Source: Candidatus Bathyarchaeota archaeon
GTDB taxonomy: Archaea; Thermoproteota; Bathyarchaeia; TCS64
Assembly (NCBI GenBank): GCA_016867505.1
Contig: VGJH01000064.1
Coordinates: 1 to 7,228, forward strand
Direction: 5' to 3'
DNA: 7,228 bases
Below the pieces are notes generated by a model. The model saw only the letters and a program-made list of their open reading frames with translations, searched no databases and had not been told where the DNA came from. The position numbers were made by a program, and so were the translations under genes. Position 1 is the stretch's first letter; every line of letters starts with the position of its first letter. Below, piece by piece: positions 1 to 5,903 of the stretch.

Positions 1-9
1 TGAGCTTAC

Positions 10-1395
10 GTGAAGCCGGAGATTCGGCTCCTGAATCTGGAGCGGTTCATATTCCAAAAGATGGCAGATTCGAAACTGCCCGGGTTAAGCTTAGCAGTAG
101 TTCTGGACGGAGATCCTGTGTACAGCCGAGGGTTCGGCTTCAGGGATCTCGCTTCTGGAGCCAGCACTTCAGCTGATACTCTATACTGTATTGGTAGTGT
201 AACAAAATCATTCACAGCTCTATCAATTTTACAGTTACAGGAACAATACAAACTGAATATCGAAGACCCTGTTGATGATTTCATTCCATTAAACATTAAA
301 CCAAAGGGCGAAGAGATCAAAGTTAAGCACCTATTAAATCACAGTAGCGGAATACCAGCATTAGCATACGCTGAGGCAGCACAGAGTCACATAACACATG
401 AAACAGATGTATGGATGCCAATCAGTAACACACGAGATCTAATAACATTCATGAAAGACTCAGAGTCTTGGGCTGATGCTAAACCAGGTGAGAAGTGGTT
501 CTACCTAAATGAGGGTTACATAATTTTAGGTTCAATAATTGAAATAGTCTCAAAGCAGAAATATACCGACTACGTCATAAATAATATTCTTAAACCATTA
601 AACATGAACAGGAGTTATTTCACAAAAGAAGCAGAAAAAGATCCGGAATTTGCTACACCATACACAATTACTAGCAATGGTGAAAGAATTCCTGGCTCAT
701 ACACTTATGGTGAAATGCTAAGCGATGGAGGATTAATTAGCTCAGTTAATGACATGACGCGTTACATCCAAATGCTTTTAAATGAAGGTAAGTATAAAGG
801 AAAAAAAATCGCTGAATCTGAATCAATCCATAAAATGATGAAATCAGACATAATTATGCCAGATATACTTTATGATGGAAACAAAGTATTTTATGGATGT
901 GGGCTAAATGTTCGACCCGGATTTCTAGGAAGAAGATTAGTTCAGCATAGTGGTAGTGTCTATGTTTCAACAGCGTACTTAGGATTAATACCTGAAGAAG
1001 TAACTGGCGTGATGGTTATGGCAAATGGTAGTGGATACCCTACAAACCTAATAGGCGAGTATGCTTTGGGTACATTCCTAAATGAAGACCCATTAAACAT
1101 ACCTTCCTTTAAAACTGAAAACTTCTTGGATAGCTTAACAGGAAAATATGAAGCATACATGGGAACCATGAAATTCAATGTTGTCAGGAAAGGAGGCCTC
1201 TTAAACATTGAAATCAAGGATACACATTACGATTATTCAGTTCCACTCCTACAAGATTCACCAGGTACGACAAGTAAAAAATTCTTTGTTTACACAATGG
1301 ATAGAAAAATACCAGTAGATTTCGTTCAAGAAGAGGATAAAACATGGTTAATTTATGAACGATTTAAAATGCAGCGTACTAATTTTTCTAAATAA
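10..1395 (+). CDS. Serine hydrolase, class C beta-lactamase / CubicO (S12, Pab87-like) family
   Basis: This 461-residue protein carries the three active-site motifs of the class C beta-lactamase/S12 peptidase fold: S63-V-T-K66 (nucleophile and general base), Y165-L-N167, and H313-S-G315 in place of KTG. The fold spans roughly residues 8-355. Residues 370-458 form a separate beta-rich C-terminal region, as in archaeal Pab87-type peptidases, whose small lipocalin-like barrel shapes the active site. There is no signal peptide or membrane segment, so the enzyme should be cytosolic. Pab87 relatives cleave peptides with D-amino acids; other members are esterases, so the substrate here is unknown. 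The start is a GTG just after an in-frame TGA at 1-3; ATG at 61 is possible but would remove the usual N-terminal helix. The first 180 bases are about 53% GC and the next 120 about 31%. Family assignment is firm, substrate is not. Confidence 0.88.
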   Translation: MKPEIRLLNLERFIFQKMADSKLPGLSLAVVLDGDPVYSRGFGFRDLASGASTSADTLYCIGSVTKSFTALSILQLQEQYKLNIEDPVDDFIPLNIKPKGEEIKVKHLLNHSSGIPALAYAEAAQSHITHETDVWMPISNTRDLITFMKDSESWADAKPGEKWFYLNEGYIILGSIIEIVSKQKYTDYVINNILKPLNMNRSYFTKEAEKDPEFATPYTITSNGERIPGSYTYGEMLSDGGLISSVNDMTRYIQMLLNEGKYKGKKIAESESIHKMMKSDIIMPDILYDGNKVFYGCGLNVRPGFLGRRLVQHSGSVYVSTAYLGLIPEEVTGVMVMANGSGYPTNLIGEYALGTFLNEDPLNIPSFKTENFLDSLTGKYEAYMGTMKFNVVRKGGLLNIEIKDTHYDYSVPLLQDSPGTTSKKFFVYTMDRKIPVDFVQEEDKTWLIYERFKMQRTNFSK

Positions 1396-1402
1396 TTCAG
1401 AT

Positions 1403-1412
1403 AAAGTATTTA
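1403..1412 (+). promoter_or_regulatory. TATA-like box for the YkgJ-type gene
   Basis: The AT-rich element AAAGTATTTA is centred about 35 bp before the ATG at 1443. With the usual archaeal TATA-to-start distance of about 25 bp, transcription would begin near 1434, leaving an almost leaderless mRNA. No Shine-Dalgarno sequence precedes the ATG, which fits. Its placement is inferred from spacing only. Confidence 0.35.
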
Positions 1413-1442
1413 GCCACCCAATACACTACAACCCTGAATAAA

Positions 1443-1946
1443 ATGGGGGATAATAGACTAGTTCCCTGGAGGGAAGTCAATACTTGGAGCTGCAATGCCT
1501 GTGGAAATTGCTGCCAAGGATACAGAGTCCCCCTAAAAATGGAAGAGTTTGTCAAAGTCAGTAATACGTATGGTCAAAATGTTCTTGATTATGGTATGGG
1601 TAAAGTTTATCTTAAAATGCGGTCGGATAGGAGATGTATTTTTCAGCGCCCACTCATGGGTAGATGGCTTTGCACAATACAAGGAATGAAACCCACTGCA
1701 TGCAGACTCTTTCCATTCCAGATACACCATAGACCAGTCTACAGTAAAGGCGATAATAGCTGGTACAGGTATGGCGATAAAATGTTATACATTTACTTGG
1801 ACCCTGACTGCGAAGGAATCATTTCAGGGCAACCGAATGAACGCTTTTCTAAACAAATTTTACCAGAAATAATTAACAGTGGTTTAGGATTAGCAACTAA
1901 ACAAAAATTCACTACTTCAAAATTTATTAAATGGACGCCACCATAA
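1443..1946 (+). CDS. YkgJ-family CxxCxxCC metal-binding protein
   Basis: This 167-residue soluble protein has the cysteine signature of the YkgJ/UPF0153 (CxxCxxCC) family: C17, C20, C23 and C24 near the N-terminus, then C65, C77 and C87, the last within a TACRLFPF motif typical of the family. A further C lies in LDPDCEG near residue 122. The family is thought to bind zinc or an iron-sulfur centre and is sometimes linked to protein or flagellin modification, but its biochemical role is unsettled. Length is normal for a single-domain member. The ATG at 1443 lacks a ribosome binding site, and no other start codon lies just upstream in frame, so a short-leader transcript is likely. It follows the serine hydrolase by 47 bp on the same strand, and could be read with it or from its own promoter. 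Confidence 0.85.
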   Translation: MGDNRLVPWREVNTWSCNACGNCCQGYRVPLKMEEFVKVSNTYGQNVLDYGMGKVYLKMRSDRRCIFQRPLMGRWLCTIQGMKPTACRLFPFQIHHRPVYSKGDNSWYRYGDKMLYIYLDPDCEGIISGQPNERFSKQILPEIINSGLGLATKQKFTTSKFIKWTPP

Positions 1947-1999
1947 GTGAGAACAATTTGATCTAATTAGAAAGGAAATATTAACATATAACGAATAGA

Positions 2000-2015
2000 C
2001 TAAATTAAAATTTAG
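2000..2015. repeat. Perfect AT-rich inverted repeat between convergent genes
   Basis: CTAAATT and AATTTAG form a perfect 7-bp inverted repeat around a 2-base centre, one base beyond the eL40 stop codon (2017-2019). It lies in the 70-bp gap where the YkgJ-type and eL40 genes converge. It could mark transcript ends on either strand, but the stem has only one G-C pair per arm and would be weak as an RNA hairpin. Chance is possible in such AT-rich DNA. Confidence 0.4.
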
Positions 2016-2016
2016 A

Positions 2017-2181
2017 TTAGCGTCCTCTAGTTTTTGATCGTTTTTGTCTCAGGTTTTTACTATGACATTTACGGCATTTTGTAGCAGTTTTTGGATTAGT
2101 GGCACCACAATTTCTGCATACTGTTTTCTCTAGGTTATATTTTCTTGATAGGTCAAGTTTGAAAGGGTCTCTAAGAGCCAT
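2017..2181 (-). CDS. rpl40e: 50S ribosomal protein eL40 (L40e)
   Basis: This short gene encodes a 54-residue, very basic protein beginning MALRDPFKLDLSRKYN. It has a four-cysteine zinc ribbon, C22-x2-C25 then ten residues and C36-x2-C39, in the context CRNCGATNP...TKCRKCHSKNLR characteristic of eL40. It is a component of the large ribosomal subunit; eL40 sits near the factor-binding region and in eukaryotes is made as a ubiquitin fusion, whereas this copy is stand-alone, as usual in archaea. Length is in the family range of about 48-55 residues. The ATG is preceded by AGGTGA at 2192-2187 with a five-base spacer, a strong archaeal ribosome binding site. The gene lies 72 bp downstream of the glycosyltransferase on the same strand and probably has its own promoter. 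Presence of eL40 places the contig in the archaea. Confidence 0.93.
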   Translation of the reverse strand: MALRDPFKLDLSRKYNLEKTVCRNCGATNPKTATKCRKCHSKNLRQKRSKTRGR

Positions 2182-2186
2182 ACATT

Positions 2187-2192
2187 TCACCT
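2187..2192 (-). promoter_or_regulatory. Ribosome binding site of eL40
   Basis: AGGTGA on the minus strand, five bases before the ATG at 2181, matches the archaeal anti-Shine-Dalgarno consensus and fixes the start of this small gene. Confidence 0.7.
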
Positions 2193-2220
2193 TTCGGTAA
2201 GCTTGGAGTGTATTGGGTTC

Positions 2221-2230
2221 GAGATATATT
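2221..2230 (-). promoter_or_regulatory. TATA-like box for eL40
   Basis: On the minus strand AATATATCTC, preceded by purine-rich AAAGAT that could serve as a BRE, is centred about 44 bp before the eL40 ATG. Transcription would start near 2200, leaving a leader of about 20 bases that includes the ribosome binding site. This suggests eL40 is transcribed independently of the glycosyltransferase. Based on spacing and composition only. Confidence 0.45.
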
Positions 2231-2239
2231 ATCTTTACT

Positions 2240-2246
2240 AAAAAAA
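2240..2246 (-). terminator. T-tract terminator after the glycosyltransferase
   Basis: Seven consecutive T residues on the minus strand begin eight bases past the glycosyltransferase stop codon. Archaeal RNA polymerase terminates at oligo-T runs without needing a hairpin. The position between this gene and the eL40 TATA-like box fits separate transcription units. Confidence 0.5.
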
Positions 2247-2253
2247 TGTTATT

Positions 2254-3681
2254 TTACTGAACCGAAATACTGTAAACAACTGTAAAATAACCCATCAAAT
2301 AAATGAATAAATACCCCATGATGCCCCAAGAGTTGTTCCAGTATGCAAAAAAGATTCCTAGAATAGTATAAACCAGCATAAATAATTCCATCCAAGGAAT
2401 TGATTTAATTGCATTATACGAGGAACTGATTCGATCAGTTTTTTTGATGATATTAAATTTGGGCACACGTTCATAGGAACCTCCCGACCATATTAATCCT
2501 TTAATCATTTCAATTGACGCTTTTGCAGATATTCCATACCCAATAAACAGAAGCAGCACAATATACGGCAATTTACTTATGACACTAATATTCTGTTGCC
2601 TAAGAGTAGAATAATATAATGTGAAGGAACTCAGGGTACAAGCACTAAATAATGCAATAAATATTGGATTAGTGATGTATGGAAACTTGTTAAATGCTAA
2701 CAAAAGCACAGTTACGATTAATCCAAGAAACATCCATAAACTAATCATATAATAGGTTAAATGAAGTGTACCCTCAATTTTTTGCATGACACTCTTGTCG
2801 CTAAACCATACTTTTCCTAACATTTTTTTAGCACATTGAACACTACCCCGCGCCCAGCGCCCCTGCTGTGTCCTGAAAGCTTGTAAATTCGCGGGAATCT
2901 CACCATCAACGGTCAAGTCTCTTAAGTAAAGGGCGCTCCAACCATTAAGCTGGATTCTATAGCTGATATCCAAGTCTTCGCTTAAAGTATCCCAGGCCCA
3001 TCCACCAGCGCTCTTAATCGCCTCTGTTCTTAAAACACCTGCTGAGCCATTGAAATTGAATAAAAAACCTTTAGCACTTCTTGCAGATTGTTCAACTATA
3101 TGATAGCCATTAATTGCTAGGGCTATTGATTCAGTGAAAGCACTATAACTCCTATTCAAATGCTCCCACCGTGCTTGAACAAAACCAAGTTTTGGATCAA
3201 TCTCAATTGCTGATACAGTTTTTTCTAAGAAATCTTTAGGTGGAATAAAGTCAGCATCGATTATTGCCAGGTATTTTCCTGATGTATATTGGAGTGCATT
3301 TTGGAGTGCCCCAGCTTTATAACCTACTCTGTTTTCTCTTCTAATCACTTTAATATTATATCCTTCTTGACGGAATTTTTTTACAGCTAGGTCTACGATT
3401 TCTTTTGTTTCATCATTGCTATCATCTAGAACCAGAATTTCTAAGAGTTCTTTAGGCCAATCCATTGCACAAACTGATATAATTAGTCTATCAGCAACAT
3501 GTTTCTCATTATAAATTGGTAATTGAACTGTTACCAAACTGTGGTTTTTAATGGGTATGAGTTTCGGAGGTTCATACTTCAGTGAACTTAGCACCATGTA
3601 AAAACAGTTATAACCATAGGGTAATAGGAGGAAATTAAAAAGGAAGTAAAAATAAACTAAAACTTGAGTGATTACTTCCAT
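2254..3681 (-). CDS. Processive family 2 glycosyltransferase, cellulose/mannan synthase-like membrane protein
   Basis: The 475-residue protein (numbered from the chosen ATG) is a membrane-embedded GT2 polysaccharide synthase. One N-terminal membrane helix (about 5-30) is followed by a cytosolic catalytic domain (50-300) with LPIYNE, the nucleotide-binding D86-D87, the metal-binding D142-A-D144, the catalytic-base motif LSE235-D236, and QQGRW at 272-276. The ED plus QxxRW pair marks processive synthases such as cellulose, mannan and CslA-type enzymes. Four to five hydrophobic helices follow (about 305-332, 338-358, 368-388, 429-447, 450-472) and would form the export channel. There is no PilZ domain. 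It probably extends a beta-linked polysaccharide from a nucleotide sugar at the membrane; the sugar cannot be told from sequence. The ATG at 3681 is preferred over an in-frame GTG at 3690 because GAGGAG lies eight bases before the ATG and overlaps the GTG. Confidence 0.9.
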   Translation of the reverse strand: MEVITQVLVYFYFLFNFLLLPYGYNCFYMVLSSLKYEPPKLIPIKNHSLVTVQLPIYNEKHVADRLIISVCAMDWPKELLEILVLDDSNDETKEIVDLAVKKFRQEGYNIKVIRRENRVGYKAGALQNALQYTSGKYLAIIDADFIPPKDFLEKTVSAIEIDPKLGFVQARWEHLNRSYSAFTESIALAINGYHIVEQSARSAKGFLFNFNGSAGVLRTEAIKSAGGWAWDTLSEDLDISYRIQLNGWSALYLRDLTVDGEIPANLQAFRTQQGRWARGSVQCAKKMLGKVWFSDKSVMQKIEGTLHLTYYMISLWMFLGLIVTVLLLAFNKFPYITNPIFIALFSACTLSSFTLYYSTLRQQNISVISKLPYIVLLLFIGYGISAKASIEMIKGLIWSGGSYERVPKFNIIKKTDRISSSYNAIKSIPWMELFMLVYTILGIFFAYWNNSWGIMGYLFIYLMGYFTVVYSISVQ

Positions 3682-3689
3682 TTTTAACA

Positions 3690-3695
3690 CTCCTC
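3690..3695 (-). promoter_or_regulatory. Ribosome binding site deciding the glycosyltransferase start
   Basis: GAGGAG on the minus strand lies eight bases upstream of the ATG at 3681. The alternative GTG at 3690 begins inside this motif and would leave itself no spaced binding site, so the shorter protein is favoured. Confidence 0.6.
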
Positions 3696-3760
3696 ATCAT
3701 TTTAAGATTTCTTTAGATTGCTGATTTGTTAATATTATTCGGATGGAAAAGAGTTACGCT

Positions 3761-3770
3761 ATTTATATAG
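3761..3770. promoter_or_regulatory. TATA box in the divergent glycosyltransferase/M42 intergenic region
   Basis: The 161-bp gap between the divergent starts contains a near-symmetrical TATA box: TTTATATA on the plus strand, CTATATAAAT on the minus strand. Read leftward it would start the glycosyltransferase mRNA near 3740 with a leader of about 60 bases including GAGGAG. Read rightward it would give the M42 gene a leader of about 53 bases without a visible binding site. The leftward reading fits better. A weaker plus-strand alternative for M42, CGAAAA then TTTTTACA at about 3799-3814, would give a nearly leaderless transcript. Confidence 0.5.
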
Positions 3771-3842
3771 GTAAAATTTGAAATCATGTTTAAAATCCGA
3801 AAATCCTTTTTACAGAGAATAAAACACCTGATCTGATAAACT

Positions 3843-4937
3843 ATGCCAGTAAACATGTTTAGTGTTTTAAAGCATTTAATGGGAGCACCAGGAGTTACTG
3901 GTTTTGAAGAACAAAGAAGAAAACGGGTAATAGAACTTCTATCAATGTACTGTGACTCTGTGTCAGTTGATGTAATAGGTAATGTGATTGGTACAATTGG
4001 TTCTGGTGAAAAATCAGTAATGCTTGCTGGGCATTACGACCAGATTGGTTTCATGGTTAAACACATTGATGAAAAAGGATACTTACTTTTTGACCAAGTT
4101 GGAGGATGGGATCCCAGAGTTGCTTATGGTAGGCGTGTAAATGTATGGGTTGGTGATGAAATTGGGGATTTTGTCCTTGGCACAATCTGTACGAAAGCTG
4201 CTCATTTAGCTGATCCAAGTGAACGTGAAAAAATACCTGCTCTGAGAGAGATGAGGATCGATGTTGGTGTATCAAATCCAACTGAAGCTAGTGGTTTAGG
4301 TATTAAGGTTGGATGCCCAATTACTCCCGATTCTGATATAGATTATTTGGGTAAAAAAGGTTCAGATCTAGTCATTGGACCAGCTTTCGATGATGTATGT
4401 GCAGTCGCTGCATTTATTGAAACTCTGGATCGCTTAAATAAGGATCCACCTAAAAACTTGAAAATACATGTTGTTGCAACTGTACAAGAAGAAGTTGGAT
4501 TAAGAGGAGCCAGCGTATCCGCTTATAATATTCAGCCTTGGTGTGCTATTGCAGTTGATGTTACACATGCACTGTATCCTGGAGTAGATCCTGGTAGAGT
4601 GAGCGGCGTTGTCTTGGGGAAAGGCCCTGTTATTGGGATTGGTGCAAATTTCACTCGAGCATTATGGGAGATGATGGAATCACAGGCTAAAGAGTCAGGT
4701 ATGTCTGTTCAGAGAGAAGGTTTACCTGGAGCAAGTGGAACCGATGCATGGGCCATCCAGATTACTAGAGGAGGAACAATCACTGGATTAATTTCGGTTC
4801 CAAATAGGTATATGCATAGTCCAAATGAAGTGATTAGTCTTAATGATCTAACAAATACTGGTAAACTGATTGCTTTAACCATTAAGGCGTTAGATAACAG
4901 TAATCTAGTACACACAACTGAAGTTTTTAGAAAATAA
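3843..4937 (+). CDS. M42 family metallo-aminopeptidase (TET / FrvX type)
   Basis: This 364-residue protein matches M42 aminopeptidases in length and motif order. Metal and catalytic residues are all visible: H64 and D66 in GHYDQIG, the bridging aspartate D183 in GPAFDD, the catalytic base and ligand pair E216-E217 in QEEVGLRGA, D239 in AVDVTHA, and H325 in YMHSPNEV. Residues about 75-165, between the two halves of the catalytic domain, form the usual dimerisation/PDZ-like insertion. Such enzymes form dodecameric tetrahedral cytosolic particles that trim peptides left by the proteasome, using two Zn or Co ions. Specificity (acidic, basic or neutral N-terminus) cannot be assigned here. The ATG at 3843 has no Shine-Dalgarno sequence; ATG at 3855 is an alternative losing four residues. 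Oligo-T tracts follow the stop codon. Some relatives were annotated as endoglucanases, which is considered erroneous. Confidence 0.93.
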   Translation: MPVNMFSVLKHLMGAPGVTGFEEQRRKRVIELLSMYCDSVSVDVIGNVIGTIGSGEKSVMLAGHYDQIGFMVKHIDEKGYLLFDQVGGWDPRVAYGRRVNVWVGDEIGDFVLGTICTKAAHLADPSEREKIPALREMRIDVGVSNPTEASGLGIKVGCPITPDSDIDYLGKKGSDLVIGPAFDDVCAVAAFIETLDRLNKDPPKNLKIHVVATVQEEVGLRGASVSAYNIQPWCAIAVDVTHALYPGVDPGRVSGVVLGKGPVIGIGANFTRALWEMMESQAKESGMSVQREGLPGASGTDAWAIQITRGGTITGLISVPNRYMHSPNEVISLNDLTNTGKLIALTIKALDNSNLVHTTEVFRK

Positions 4938-4939
4938 AA

Positions 4940-4959
4940 TTTTTTTTAACAAATTTTTT
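4940..4959 (+). terminator. Double T-tract terminator after the M42 gene
   Basis: Runs of eight T (4940-4947) and six T (4954-4959) lie just downstream of the M42 stop codon, separated by AACAAA. This is the oligo-T form expected for archaeal intrinsic termination and implies that the next gene has its own promoter. Confidence 0.6.
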
Positions 4960-4967
4960 ATCATAGT

Positions 4968-4976
4968 AAAATATTT
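4968..4976 (+). promoter_or_regulatory. TATA-like box for a leaderless class A-like hydrolase mRNA
   Basis: AAATATTTG is centred about 29 bp before the ATG at 5001, so transcription would begin at or within a few bases of the start codon. No Shine-Dalgarno sequence occurs between box and ATG, which supports a leaderless transcript. Confidence 0.5.
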
Positions 4977-5000
4977 GACTCATAAAGCAATGTTTTATTC

Positions 5001-5852
5001 ATGTCTGTATTATTTCAAAAATTGTTAAACAATTTAGAATCAGAGGCTCAAAAATGCAGTGGCATACTCGGTATAGCAGTAAAAGATCTTAGCAATAATG
5101 ATACAATTGAAATAAATGGTAATGAATTATTTCCAGCAGCCAGCATCATCAAAATTGGCATAATAATTGAATTTTTTAATCGTGTTGAAAAAAAGGAGAT
5201 TGAACCAACAGATCTTCTATTATATAAAAATGAAATGCGGACTTCTGGGAGTGGTGTTTTAAAATCGTTGACTGATGGAAAGGTCTCTATGCCTTTAATT
5301 GATTATGTTACCTTAATGACAACAATAAGCGATAATTCTGCAACCAATCTTTTAGCTGATTTATTAGGGTTAGATAATATCAACTTAAATTTCCAGGATA
5401 TTGGTCTAAAAATTACTAAGTTAAATAGAAAAATGATGGATATGGAGTTATTCAGAAAGGGCATTGATAACATCACATCACCAAATGAAATGTTACAATT
5501 AATGGAAGAATTGCATAACTCAAAAATTTTGAGTAGTTATGTTTGTGAAGAAACAATAAAAATGTTGAAGAAAACAAAGGAAGGGCTTGTTCAAGGAGTG
5601 ATTCGTAACTCAATTAAAAGTTCAGTGCAGGTTGCTGATAAATCTGGTTGGGTTGGAGGAATGTTAGGTGATGTAGGAATTATATATCAACCAGATCGTC
5701 CATACATTTTATCGATTTTTATGAAGCATATTCCCTTACAAGATATTCATTGGCACAATGCCATCATTGAATTAACAAGGATAGTCGGATTAGTTCAATC
5801 ATATTTTGAAGAGGTTTCTTCATCAACTCCTGAGGGAAGACACCGAATTTAG
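5001..5852 (+). CDS. Class A beta-lactamase-like serine hydrolase (Beta-lactamase2 family)
   Basis: This 283-residue protein has the class A penicillin-recognising fold motifs in order: S48-I-I-K51 (nucleophile and lysine), S110-D111-N112, and K214-S215-G216 in place of KTG. The omega-loop region reads LNRKMMD...DNITSP (about 141-161). Aligned by eye with true class A enzymes, the deacylating glutamate of the EPELN motif falls on a methionine; D147 or E149 nearby might substitute. Enzymes of this type are often carboxypeptidases, esterases or peptidases rather than antibiotic-degrading lactamases. No signal peptide is present, so it is predicted cytosolic, unlike bacterial lactamases, and an archaeon lacks murein. 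It starts 63 bp after the M42 gene, beyond T-tracts, and ends 51 bp before the DHH gene. Fold assignment is firm; function unknown. Confidence 0.87.
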   Translation: MSVLFQKLLNNLESEAQKCSGILGIAVKDLSNNDTIEINGNELFPAASIIKIGIIIEFFNRVEKKEIEPTDLLLYKNEMRTSGSGVLKSLTDGKVSMPLIDYVTLMTTISDNSATNLLADLLGLDNINLNFQDIGLKITKLNRKMMDMELFRKGIDNITSPNEMLQLMEELHNSKILSSYVCEETIKMLKKTKEGLVQGVIRNSIKSSVQVADKSGWVGGMLGDVGIIYQPDRPYILSIFMKHIPLQDIHWHNAIIELTRIVGLVQSYFEEVSSSTPEGRHRI

Positions 5853-5858
5853 TGGGAG

Positions 5859-5866
5859 AATTTATC
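5859..5866 (+). promoter_or_regulatory. Weak TATA-like element before the DHH gene
   Basis: AATTTATC in the 51-bp gap lies about 41 bp before the GTG at 5904 and could start a transcript with a short leader. Co-transcription with the preceding hydrolase is equally possible because no T-tract longer than four separates the two genes. Confidence 0.25.
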
Positions 5867-5903
5867 ACTATCTTCTGTAGTTTTGTTTTGAAGTGTATTA
5901 ATC

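Noticed and set aside
6..320. Open frame on the minus strand opposite the first hydrolase gene
   Set aside because: It is antisense to a gene with complete catalytic motifs, shows no recognisable domain and has no credible ribosome binding site.
960..1217. Minus-strand open frame of 85 codons
   Set aside because: It overlaps the well-supported C-terminal domain of the class C-type hydrolase and has no recognisable features.
1533..1730. Minus-strand open frame inside the YkgJ-type gene
   Set aside because: The sense strand carries the full cysteine signature of the family, so the antisense frame is a shadow.
4057..4281. Minus-strand open frame inside the M42 gene, rich in His and Gln
   Set aside because: The composition is what reverse-reading of the M42 coding sequence gives; no motif or start signal supports it.
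3843..4937. Endoglucanase or cellulase label for the M42 protein, which would pair with the polysaccharide synthase
   Set aside because: All metal ligands and the EE pair match M42 aminopeptidases; the cellulase label attached to some relatives is an annotation error.
5001..5852. Antibiotic-resistance beta-lactamase
   Set aside because: The protein lacks a signal peptide and the expected omega-loop glutamate, and the host appears archaeal; the fold alone does not show lactam resistance.
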